From E44-bin32 sp034430595 (GTDB lineage: Bacteria; Chloroflexota; Anaerolineae; Anaerolineales; E44-bin32): a stretch of 64,000 bases of DNA. This document shows, one piece after another, positions 44,713 to 51,735 of the stretch; position 1 is the stretch's first letter; the number at the start of each line of letters is the position of its first letter. The DNA lies in the NCBI GenBank assembly GCA_034430595.1, contig DAOUEL010000078.1:1-64000 (forward strand), written 5' to 3'. The notes under the pieces were generated by a model, which had not been told where the DNA came from, did no database searches, and was given only the letters and a program-made list of their open reading frames with translations. Position numbers and translations under genes: made by a program.

Positions 44713-44722
44713 GAGCGCTCTG

Positions 44723-44977
44723 GTGGAGACTTTGCTGGCTGCGCTGATGCGCTGCATCGAAACGGTGGACGGGCCTTTCTGCGCCTCGCAGATAGCGCCG
44801 GTCGTGGGCAAACCGGTGGAAGTCGTGGATGGGATGCTCGGGACATTGGCCGGGATAGGTAAAATCGCAAAGTTGGATGGAAGCAGTGCTTGCCGCTGGT
44901 GCCCGCTGCGATCTGGCTGCGCCGGTTTGTCTGCCGGGGAGCAGCTCTACTACAATCCCGCGGTAAAAGCGGATTAG
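44723..44977 (+). CDS. feoC: FeoC-like winged-helix Fe-S protein
   Basis: An 84-residue protein starting at GTG 44723 with AGGAG upstream, ten bases after feoB. The first ~55 residues form a small winged helix (FCASQIAPVVGKPVEVVDGM, then IGKIAKLDG). CRWCPLRSGC near residue 57, with a preceding Cys at FCAS, gives a cysteine cluster like the [4Fe-4S] site of FeoC. FeoC is thought to bind and protect or regulate FeoB according to oxygen and iron. The position after feoB supports the name. Confidence 0.77.
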   Translation: METLLAALMRCIETVDGPFCASQIAPVVGKPVEVVDGMLGTLAGIGKIAKLDGSSACRWCPLRSGCAGLSAGEQLYYNPAVKAD

Positions 44978-44994
44978 CCGTTGGTGTCGTAGCG

Positions 44995-45798
44995 ATGGAA
45001 CCCCTTCGAATCTACACCTGGAACGTCAACGGGCTGCGGGCGGCCGAGCGTAAGGGCTTCCTGGGATGGTTCAACCATATCCAGCCTGATATTCTCTGCT
45101 TGCAGGAGACAAAGGCTGAACCAGGCCAGCTGTCTCCAGAGCTTCTCTCGCCCCATGGGTACCGCACCTTCTGGTCGTCTGCTGAGCGAAAGGGCTACAG
45201 TGGTGTAGGGATCTATACTCGCCTCGATCCCGTGCATGTCGAGCCCGGGCTGGGCGTCGCGCAGTTCGACTGCGAAGGGCGAACGCTGGTCGCCGATTAT
45301 GGCCCCTTTGTGCTGATCACATCCTACGTCCCGAACGGTTCGCGTGATCACAGCCGGGTTCCGTTCAAGATGGAGTACAAGCAGGTCTTACTAGAAACCT
45401 GCGAACGGCTGCGAGCGGAAGGGCGCAGTGTTATCGTATGCGGCGACATCAATACGGCTCACCGTGAAATTGACCTTGCGAGGCCCCGCCAGAACCAGAA
45501 CACAACCGGTTTCCTGCCGATCGAACGCGCCTGGATCGATCAGTTCCTCGACCTGGGTTACAAGGATGTCTTTCGCGAACTTTATCCGGAACGCGAGGCG
45601 TACAGCTGGTGGGCATACTGGGGCAAGGCGCGTGAACGGAATGTCGGCTGGCGCCTGGATTGTTTCTATGTCTCGCCCGACCTCATGCCGCAGGTCGAAG
45701 ATTCGGTCATTCATGACGAGGTCGAGGGTTCGGACCATTGCCCGGTGAGTCTCGTGCTTCGACCTCAATCCGAGATCCAGCAGGTTCCACTCGAGTAA
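44995..45798 (+). CDS. xthA: exodeoxyribonuclease III / AP endonuclease
   Basis: A 267-residue protein from ATG 44995, where the family opening begins (LRIYTWNVNGLRAAERKGF). Active-site motifs follow in order: LCLQETKAEP (Glu), YSGVGIYTR, CGDINTAHREIDLARP (Asp-Asn), WRLDCFYVS and GSDHCPVSLVL (Asp-His). It cuts abasic DNA sites and trims 3' ends in base-excision repair. It starts 18 bases after feoC, within the iron-uptake operon, which suggests co-expression with ferrous iron import. Confidence 0.95.
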   Translation: MEPLRIYTWNVNGLRAAERKGFLGWFNHIQPDILCLQETKAEPGQLSPELLSPHGYRTFWSSAERKGYSGVGIYTRLDPVHVEPGLGVAQFDCEGRTLVADYGPFVLITSYVPNGSRDHSRVPFKMEYKQVLLETCERLRAEGRSVIVCGDINTAHREIDLARPRQNQNTTGFLPIERAWIDQFLDLGYKDVFRELYPEREAYSWWAYWGKARERNVGWRLDCFYVSPDLMPQVEDSVIHDEVEGSDHCPVSLVLRPQSEIQQVPLE

Positions 45799-45826
45799 GC
45801 TAAACCCAGAAGCCCTCATCGCCCTA

Positions 45827-45878
45827 TTGACAACGCCTCTGTCATGCCTCAAAATAGTGTTTCTAAACCGAAACACTA
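45827..45878 (+). promoter_or_regulatory. promoter and palindromic operator of the TrmB-like regulator
   Basis: TTGACA (45827-45832) and CAAAAT (45850-45855) are 17 bases apart. TAGTGTTTC (45855-45863) and GAAACACTA (45870-45878) form a perfect nine-base inverted repeat with a six-base centre. It overlaps the expected transcription start, so it is probably the operator for autoregulation. Confidence 0.7.
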
Positions 45879-45891
45879 CGGCGGATTTTTG

Positions 45892-46677
45892 ATGGACTTG
45901 GTTCAAGAACTGGCTGGCCTTGGATTTACCGAATACGAAGCCCGGATTTACCTGGCGCTGTTGCAGGAGAGCCCGGCCAGCGGCTACCAACTGAGCAAGC
46001 GCTCGGGTGTGCCGCGCTCGATGGCCTATGAAACACTGGGGCGCCTCGATGCTCGCGGGGTCGTGCTGCAGTCGAACGATGGAAGCACAACCCGCTATCG
46101 CCCGCTGCCGCCGGAGGCCCTGTTGGAACGTGAACGCTCCCAGCACAACCAGCGCATCGAGACGCTCTCACGCGGGCTCGGGCGGCTTTATCAGGCTGCC
46201 GAAGGCGACCAGCTCTGGTCGATCGCTGGGCGCGAGGCCGTGCTGGCCTACGCTCGGGGACAATTGGAATCCGCCCGGAACGAGCTGATGCTTGTTCTGA
46301 ATGATGATGCGCTGGTCGAGTTGAGCCCGGCGATCGAAGCGGCCTGCGAAAACGACGTGCGGGTTCGAGCGCTCCTTACCGGCGAGAAGATGTTGAACTG
46401 TGGCGAGGCCGCGCATCACCCACCGCTCGAAAGCGAGCTGCAGGAGCTGAACGACAGCCTGGTTGTCGTCGTCGACGGGCGCGAGGTGCTGATCGCCGGA
46501 GGTGGGCCGCAATTCGCAGCCACCATCACCAATAACCGTGACCTGGTGTTAATCGCACGGCAGTTTGTCTGGATGGAGCTCTTTGCGCAGCGCGTCTACT
46601 CCAGTCTGGACGAAGAAGCATTACAGGCGCTCGTCGCGGACAGATCGCAAGGTCGGGTCAATGCAAGAAAGAATTAG
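45892..46677 (+). CDS. TrmB-family transcriptional regulator
   Basis: A 261-residue protein started at ATG 45892, downstream of the predicted transcription start; the longer in-frame start at 45844 lies inside the promoter. Residues 1-75 are a winged helix with the TrmB-type opening LVQELAGLGFTEYEARIYLA and SKRSGVPRSMAYETLGRL. The C-terminal part (YARGQLESARNELMLVLNDD onward) resembles the effector domain of TrmB/phospholipase-D-like regulators. The ligand is unknown. It sits 17 bases ahead of a ZIP metal transporter, so metal- or sugar-related control of that gene is plausible. Confidence 0.8.
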   Translation: MDLVQELAGLGFTEYEARIYLALLQESPASGYQLSKRSGVPRSMAYETLGRLDARGVVLQSNDGSTTRYRPLPPEALLERERSQHNQRIETLSRGLGRLYQAAEGDQLWSIAGREAVLAYARGQLESARNELMLVLNDDALVELSPAIEAACENDVRVRALLTGEKMLNCGEAAHHPPLESELQELNDSLVVVVDGREVLIAGGGPQFAATITNNRDLVLIARQFVWMELFAQRVYSSLDEEALQALVADRSQGRVNARKN

Positions 46678-46694
46678 GATTTGAAGGGTTGCGC

Positions 46695-47444
46695 GTGAGC
46701 ACATCGCTTGGGGATGCCGTCATCGCTGCCTCCATCACCACCCTGGCCACGGGCCTGGGTGGAGTACCGTTTCTATTCCTGCGTTCGATTCCGCTTCGCT
46801 GGGCGCAGCTGAGCTGGGCGATCGCCGGCGGCATGATGCTCTCGGCCTCGGTCTTCAACCTGATCATCCCCGGGGTGCAGCTGTCAGGCATCACTCCGGT
46901 TGCGATCGGCATCCTGGTTGGCACATTATTTTTCAGGCTTGCTGCACGTCGCATCCAGCACCATGACTTCACCATCAGCGGTGTCACCGGCGCCGGCGCC
47001 AGCCGGATCATGCTCATCCTGGGAACGATGTTCATCCACAGCTTCCCGGAGGGTCTGGCAGTGGGCGTGGCCTTCGGGTCGGGGGAAGTCGGCCTGGGCC
47101 TGATCATGACCTTCGCAATATCGATTCACAACATCCCGGAGGGAATCGCGGTCTCGCTCCCGCTGCGGGCGGAGGGGGTCAGCGGGTGGAAGTGTATTGG
47201 CTGGTCGATTGTCTCCAGCATTCCCCAGCCGATCGCCGCCATCCCGGCTTATCTGGCCGTGGTCGCCTTCCGTCCAGTCCTGCCGTTCGCCTTCGGTCTC
47301 GCGGCCGGTGCCATGTTCTATCTTGTCCTGAGCGAGATGGTACCGGAAAGCCGGGCGAACGAAGACCAGCGGCAGGCGAGCGCGCTGGCGTCGATGGGTG
47401 GTTTCCTTGGGATGATGATTCTCCAAAATTTGTTTGTTTTCTAA
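46695..47444 (+). CDS. ZIP-family divalent metal transporter
   Basis: A 249-residue protein with about eight helices. GTG 46695 is chosen since AAGGG is six bases upstream; TTG 46689 abuts this site. Transport-site motifs HSFPEGLAVGVAFG and SIHNIPEGIAVSLPL (His-Pro-Glu-Gly on helices IV and V) are intact. A His pair in RRIQHHDF lies in the variable loop. It belongs to the ZIP family that moves Zn2+, Fe2+ or Mn2+ into the cytoplasm. It is read with the TrmB-like gene, between the two feo systems. Confidence 0.88.
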   Translation: MSTSLGDAVIAASITTLATGLGGVPFLFLRSIPLRWAQLSWAIAGGMMLSASVFNLIIPGVQLSGITPVAIGILVGTLFFRLAARRIQHHDFTISGVTGAGASRIMLILGTMFIHSFPEGLAVGVAFGSGEVGLGLIMTFAISIHNIPEGIAVSLPLRAEGVSGWKCIGWSIVSSIPQPIAAIPAYLAVVAFRPVLPFAFGLAAGAMFYLVLSEMVPESRANEDQRQASALASMGGFLGMMILQNLFVF

Positions 47445-47451
47445 TTCCCTC

Positions 47452-47481
47452 TTGAAATTTAGGCACAACTAATACTATAAT
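47452..47481 (+). promoter_or_regulatory. feo operon 2 promoter with DtxR-like box in the spacer
   Basis: TTGAAA (47452-47457) and TATAAT (47476-47481) are 18 bases apart, the best promoter in the window. Between them TTAGGCACAACTAA (47459-47472) has TTAG/CTAA ends and shares the TTAGGnnCAnC core with the minus-strand reading of the operators at feo operon 1. A bound repressor would block RNA polymerase. Confidence 0.65.
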
Positions 47482-47568
47482 ACACCTATTCAAGAAGGCC
47501 GCATCCGGCGCGCGGCTAGAAGTGTTCTGTTTTGAGGATGCGCCGAGCCCGGTTGCAAAGGAATCGAT

Positions 47569-48600
47569 ATGGCTGAACCGTTACCGACACTGGTCCTGGG
47601 GATTATCGTTACCGCACTGCTGGCTGCTGTCTTCTGGCCCGAGACCGGCGCGCTTGCGCGCTGGCGTCGCACCCGCAGTATTAATGCACGCGTGCGCCGC
47701 GAGGACGCACTTAAACATCTGCATCGCTGCGAGATGAACAACGTGCAGGCTACGACGGAAAGCCTGGCCGGGGCACTGCATATCTCCACCAACGACGCGA
47801 CTTCTTTGCTGCAGGATCTCGAGCAGCGCGAGCTGGTTGACCTTAGCGTGGGTGAGCCGCACCTCACCCGGCTCGGAGCGGAAAGCGCGCTGCACATCCT
47901 GCGCGCCCACCGCTTGTGGGAACGGTACCTGGCGGATAAAACCGGCTATTCCGCGCTCGAATGGCACGAACGAGCGGAAGAACTCGAGCATCGCACGACA
48001 CCCGAGCAGGCGGACGAGCTTGCTGCCCAGCTTGAACACCCAACCTATGACCCTCACGGTGATCCCATTCCCGATCAGCGTGGCGAATGGACTCCCCATG
48101 GTGGCGTGCCCTTGATGAACGCGCCCCAGGATCAGCCGCTGCAGATTGTCCATATTGAAGACGAACCGGACGCAGTCTACGCGCAGATCCTGGCCGAGGA
48201 GCTCCATCCCGGGATGGAAGTGCGCCTGATCGAAGTATCACCGCGCCGGGTGCGTTTCTGGGCCGGGGGGGATGAACATACCTTGGCACCGATCGTGTCG
48301 GCCAATATCAGTGTCCGCCCCTTACCGGCTGCCGCGGCTGTAGAAACAGTGGCCGGCGATCGCCTTTCCCAGCTTCGGCTGGGCGAGAAAGCCGAGGTTC
48401 TCGAAATTTCGTCCGCGGTCCGCGGCTCAGAACGCCGAAGATTACTTGACCTGGGACTGCTGCCCGGGACGGTTGTAACCGCTGAACTTGCCTCTCCCCA
48501 GGGAGACCCGAAAGCATATCGTATACGGGATGCGCTCATCGCACTTCGTGCGGAACAAACCGAGCGCATCTCGGTCCGTAGATTGGAGTCGGTAGAATGA
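47569..48600 (+). CDS. membrane-anchored DtxR-like protein fused to two FeoA domains
   Basis: A 343-residue protein, ATG 47569 after AAAGGAA. Residues 5-24 (LPTLVLGIIVTALLAAVFWP) are one membrane helix. A basic linker leads to a winged helix (about 45-100, LAGALHISTNDATSLLQDL) and a DtxR metal-binding domain (HRLWERYL, then WHERAEELEH, then HPTYDPHGDPIPD). Two FeoA-like beta-domains follow, about 190-255 and 265-340 (LRLGEKAEVLEI, then RLLDLGLLPGTVV). The cytoplasmic part could sense Fe2+ and serve as the FeoA partner, since no separate feoA exists in this operon. Whether it binds DNA while tethered is unknown. Coupled to feoB-N by ATGA. Confidence 0.78.
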   Translation: MAEPLPTLVLGIIVTALLAAVFWPETGALARWRRTRSINARVRREDALKHLHRCEMNNVQATTESLAGALHISTNDATSLLQDLEQRELVDLSVGEPHLTRLGAESALHILRAHRLWERYLADKTGYSALEWHERAEELEHRTTPEQADELAAQLEHPTYDPHGDPIPDQRGEWTPHGGVPLMNAPQDQPLQIVHIEDEPDAVYAQILAEELHPGMEVRLIEVSPRRVRFWAGGDEHTLAPIVSANISVRPLPAAAAVETVAGDRLSQLRLGEKAEVLEISSAVRGSERRRLLDLGLLPGTVVTAELASPQGDPKAYRIRDALIALRAEQTERISVRRLESVE

Positions 48601-49436
48601 GCGAGATAAAGTCAATGACGCCGCAGGCCGCATGTGAAACCTGTCCCGTCCACAACGCCGCCAACCTCCTGAAGTTGGGCGTTGACATGACGGATTGGGA
48701 TTACGTTGTGGCTCTATCTGGCAACCCCAATACCGGCAAGAGCACCGTGTTTAACGCGCTGACCGGTCTACGCCAGCACACTGGCAACTGGCCGGGAAAG
48801 ACCGTCACTCGGGCTGAGGGCGGCTTCGAATACGGGGATCACAAATTCAAACTGGTCGACCTGCCCGGAACTTATTCACTGCTCTCGACCTCGCTCGACG
48901 AGGAGGTTGCGCGTGATTTCCTGCTCTTCGGCCAACCGGATGTCAGCATCGTCGTCGTTGATGCCACCCGCCTGGAACGCAATCTGAACCTGGCGCTGCA
49001 GGTGATGGAGATCACCGATCGAGTCGTCATCTGCCTCAACTTGATGGACGAAGCCAAACGGCATGACATCCAGGTCGACGAGCGCCGCCTTGCGCGCGAC
49101 CTGGGCGTTCCGGTTGTGCCGACCTCCGCCCGCTATGGACGCGGCCTGGATGACCTGGTCGCCGCCGTGGCGGATGTCGCCAACGGCGTCACCAAGCCCA
49201 AGCCGCGCCGCCTGCGCTCGCTTTCGACCGAGCTCGAGCGGGTTGTCGCTAAGCTTGAGACGCAGGTCCAGGATCAATACCCAGACCTGCCGAACGCACG
49301 CTGGGTCGCGTTGAGGCTGCTGGATGGTGATGAGCGCATCGCTGAAGCGATCCGCCTGGGCGAGCTGGGGGATCTCTCGCACGGAGTATCGCCGGAGGAT
49401 GTCATGGTCATTCAGCCGGTTCCGGAGGCCTCATGA
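48597..49436 (+). CDS. FeoB G-domain protein (split FeoB, N-terminal half)
   Basis: A 279-residue protein started at ATG 48597 (ATGA overlap with the previous stop). A Cys motif CETCPVH lies at residues 14-20, ahead of the G domain. G motifs are GNPNTGKST, WPGKTVTRAEG, DLPGTYSLLSTS and NLMDE (G4 variant). The helical guanine-dissociation-inhibitor-like part follows, and the protein stops at PVPEAS without membrane segments. It should drive or gate the membrane half encoded next. The break is not a sequencing frameshift: the next gene has its own ATG, and both ends are hydrophilic linker sequence. Confidence 0.88.
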   Translation: MSEIKSMTPQAACETCPVHNAANLLKLGVDMTDWDYVVALSGNPNTGKSTVFNALTGLRQHTGNWPGKTVTRAEGGFEYGDHKFKLVDLPGTYSLLSTSLDEEVARDFLLFGQPDVSIVVVDATRLERNLNLALQVMEITDRVVICLNLMDEAKRHDIQVDERRLARDLGVPVVPTSARYGRGLDDLVAAVADVANGVTKPKPRRLRSLSTELERVVAKLETQVQDQYPDLPNARWVALRLLDGDERIAEAIRLGELGDLSHGVSPEDVMVIQPVPEAS

Positions 49437-50872
49437 TGAGCGAAAAGGCGACCCAACCCGGGACTGCACTGCTTGAGGAAGCCCGTACCCTGCGCTGGGA
49501 GACCGGCGGCAACATTCACGAAAAACTGGTTGAAGCGGTCTACACCGAAGCTGCCCGCATCGCTGACCGCGCCGTAGTGCGGCCGGACGAGCGGCGCTTC
49601 GACCTTGATCGGACCATCGACCGGCTCGTGACGAGCCGCACCTGGGGCATCCCGATCATGATGCTGCTCTTCGCCCTCGTCTTCTGGATCACGATCACCG
49701 GGGCCAACATCCCCTCAGCATGGTTGAGCGATCTGCTCATCGGCCGCCTTTATCCGGCGCTGCTGAGCGGAGCCGCTGCCATCGGCGTGCCGGGTTGGAT
49801 CAGCGGTCTGCTGATCGACGGCATGTACCTGGCGACGGCCTGGGTGGTGAGCGTCATGCTGCCCCCGATGGCGATTTTCTTCCCGCTCTTCACACTGCTG
49901 GAGGATTTCGGCTACCTGCCGCGCGTGGCCTTTAACATGGATGCCCTCTTCAAGCGGGCCGGGGCGCATGGCAAGCAGGCATTGAGCATGATGATGGGCT
50001 TCGGTTGTAATGCGGCCGGCGTGATCGCCACCCGCATCATCGACAGCCCACGCGAGCGATTGATCGCGATCCTGACCAACAACTTCGCACTCTGCAACGG
50101 GCGCTGGCCGACCCAGATCCTGCTGGCGACGATCTTTATCGGCGCGCTGGCCCCGGCCTATCTGGCCGGGTTGATCTCGGCCCTGGCGGTGGTCGGGATT
50201 ACGATGCTCGGTGTGCTGCTCACCTTCGCCACCTCCTGGGGGTTATCGCGTACGCTGCTTAAAGGCGAGGTCTCGACCTTCAGCCTGGAGCTGCCTCCCT
50301 ACCGGCCGCCCCGTGTGCTGCAAACGATCTACACCTCGATCATCGACCGCACGATCTACGTGTTGTGGCGGGCAGTGGTTTTCGCGATGCCGGCCGGAGC
50401 CGTGATCTGGCTCAGCTCCAACCTGCAAATTGGCGGGCTGAGCGTGGCCGAGCAGTTGATTAATTTTCTTAACCCATTCGGCATTCTAATCGGGTTGAAC
50501 GGTGTGATCATGGTCGCGTATATCGTCGCCATCCCGGCCAATGAGATTGTGATCCCGACCGTGCTGATGATGACCGTGCTCACGACCGGCCTGAGCGGCG
50601 CCGGCAGCGGCGCGGGGGTCATGTTCGATACTGGATCAGGCAGTGCGACCCACGCGATTCTGACGGCCGGCGGCTGGACGCTTCTCACCGCTGTGAACTT
50701 GATGCTCTTCAGCCTGATCCACAATCCGTGCAGCACGACTCTCTACACGATCTATAAAGAAACGGGCAGCATACGCTGGATGGTCCTGTCGGCAGTTCTC
50801 CCACTGGTGATGGGCTTTGGCGTAACATTCTTCGTGGCTCAAATCTGGCGTTTGCTGGCAAGCCTGCTCTGA
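49433..50872 (+). CDS. FeoB membrane domain (split FeoB, C-terminal half)
   Basis: A 479-residue protein beginning at ATG 49433 within ATGATGA of the previous stop. An N-terminal soluble segment of about 60 residues is followed by about eleven helices. The two gate-type motifs are GFGCNAAGVIATRIIDSPRER and, in place of the second Cys gate, NNFALCNGRWPTQILLA. The sequence differs clearly from system 1 FeoB, so this is an independent branch and not a recent copy. It forms the Fe2+ (or other divalent metal) pore, working with the separate G-domain protein. Confidence 0.86.
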   Translation: MMSEKATQPGTALLEEARTLRWETGGNIHEKLVEAVYTEAARIADRAVVRPDERRFDLDRTIDRLVTSRTWGIPIMMLLFALVFWITITGANIPSAWLSDLLIGRLYPALLSGAAAIGVPGWISGLLIDGMYLATAWVVSVMLPPMAIFFPLFTLLEDFGYLPRVAFNMDALFKRAGAHGKQALSMMMGFGCNAAGVIATRIIDSPRERLIAILTNNFALCNGRWPTQILLATIFIGALAPAYLAGLISALAVVGITMLGVLLTFATSWGLSRTLLKGEVSTFSLELPPYRPPRVLQTIYTSIIDRTIYVLWRAVVFAMPAGAVIWLSSNLQIGGLSVAEQLINFLNPFGILIGLNGVIMVAYIVAIPANEIVIPTVLMMTVLTTGLSGAGSGAGVMFDTGSGSATHAILTAGGWTLLTAVNLMLFSLIHNPCSTTLYTIYKETGSIRWMVLSAVLPLVMGFGVTFFVAQIWRLLASLL

Positions 50873-50904
50873 ACTGGACCTTAACGTCCAGGAAAGGTGA
50901 TTCG

Positions 50905-51579
50905 ATGCGGGAAAAAATCACCCATGCGGTGGAAGATTATCTCAAGGCGATCTATGAGATCTCATTGGAGGACGGGCGCGCCAGCACGACCAGGCTGGCA
51001 TTAGCGCTCGGGGTCACTCCCGCGTCGGTCACCGGCATGCTTCAAAAGCTGGCCGGAATGCCTGCGCCGCTGATCGATTATCAAAAACACCGCGGCGTGG
51101 CGCTAACACCGGCTGGCGAAAAAGTGGCGCTGGAGATCATCCGCCACCATCGTTTGCTCGAGATGTTCCTGCAGGAGCGGCTCGGTTACACCTGGGACGA
51201 AGTGCACGACGAGGCCGACCGGCTTGAACACGTGATCTCGGAGGGATTCGAAGACCGCATCGCGCGCGACCTGGGGCATCCGACGCATGATCCGCATGGC
51301 GATCCGATCCCGTCATCCGACCTGCGTCTCCCGGCTTCGGAGGGAACGCCGCTGAGCGAGATGACGATCTGCGGGCGGGTGATCGTTCGCCGGGTGCGCG
51401 ATAGCGACGCCGATCTGCTGCGCTATTTAAGTCAACTCGGGCTGACCCCTCAAACCGAGCTAGAGCTTATCGAACGCTCGCCCTTTGACGATAATCTCAC
51501 GCTGCAGGTGGTGGGTCACGGGAAGCCATTTGTTCTTGGACCGCAGGTTACACGTCAAATCTACGTCGAGACGCTGTAG
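50905..51579 (+). CDS. DtxR-family metal-dependent repressor, third copy
   Basis: A 224-residue soluble protein, ATG 50905 after AGGAAAGGTGA. The winged helix (YLKAIYEISLEDG, then LALALGVTPASVTGMLQKL) is followed by the metal-binding and dimer domain (HHRLLEMFLQERLGYTWDEV, then HDEADRLEH, then HPTHDPHGDPIP). The C-terminal ~75 residues are a FeoA/SH3-like domain. It resembles IdeR/MntR-type repressors and the one heading system 1. A small inverted repeat CTGGAC-CTTAAC-GTCCAG (50874-50891) precedes it. It probably regulates one or both feo operons. Confidence 0.87.
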   Translation: MREKITHAVEDYLKAIYEISLEDGRASTTRLALALGVTPASVTGMLQKLAGMPAPLIDYQKHRGVALTPAGEKVALEIIRHHRLLEMFLQERLGYTWDEVHDEADRLEHVISEGFEDRIARDLGHPTHDPHGDPIPSSDLRLPASEGTPLSEMTICGRVIVRRVRDSDADLLRYLSQLGLTPQTELELIERSPFDDNLTLQVVGHGKPFVLGPQVTRQIYVETL

Positions 51580-51720
51580 CGAGGCTTCCCGGGATCACCG
51601 CAAAAGAATTAAGCGCGCATAGGATGGAGCGCGCCTGGCCTTCCACGCTGAAGGCGTATTACATCCCATACCCCCTGGAATGGTTGGAAATCCCCGAAAA
51701 TAACCCGGCACAGTGAAAGG

Positions 51721-51726
51721 TATAAT
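51721..51726 (+). promoter_or_regulatory. -10 box of the helicase gene, leaderless type
   Basis: TATAAT ends nine bases before ATG 51736, the same distance as at gatC. No ribosome-binding site fits between. No clear -35 box. Confidence 0.55.
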
Positions 51727-51735
51727 CCGTTCAGC

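Noticed and set aside
45391..46146. A 251-codon minus-strand frame across xthA and the TrmB-like gene
   Set aside because: It covers the promoter and palindrome between two well-supported genes and shows no protein family features.
48597..50872. Split FeoB read as a frameshifted pseudogene
   Set aside because: Both parts are intact, have their own start codons in ATGA-type overlaps, and the split falls in the linker between G domain and membrane domain, as in known split FeoB proteins.
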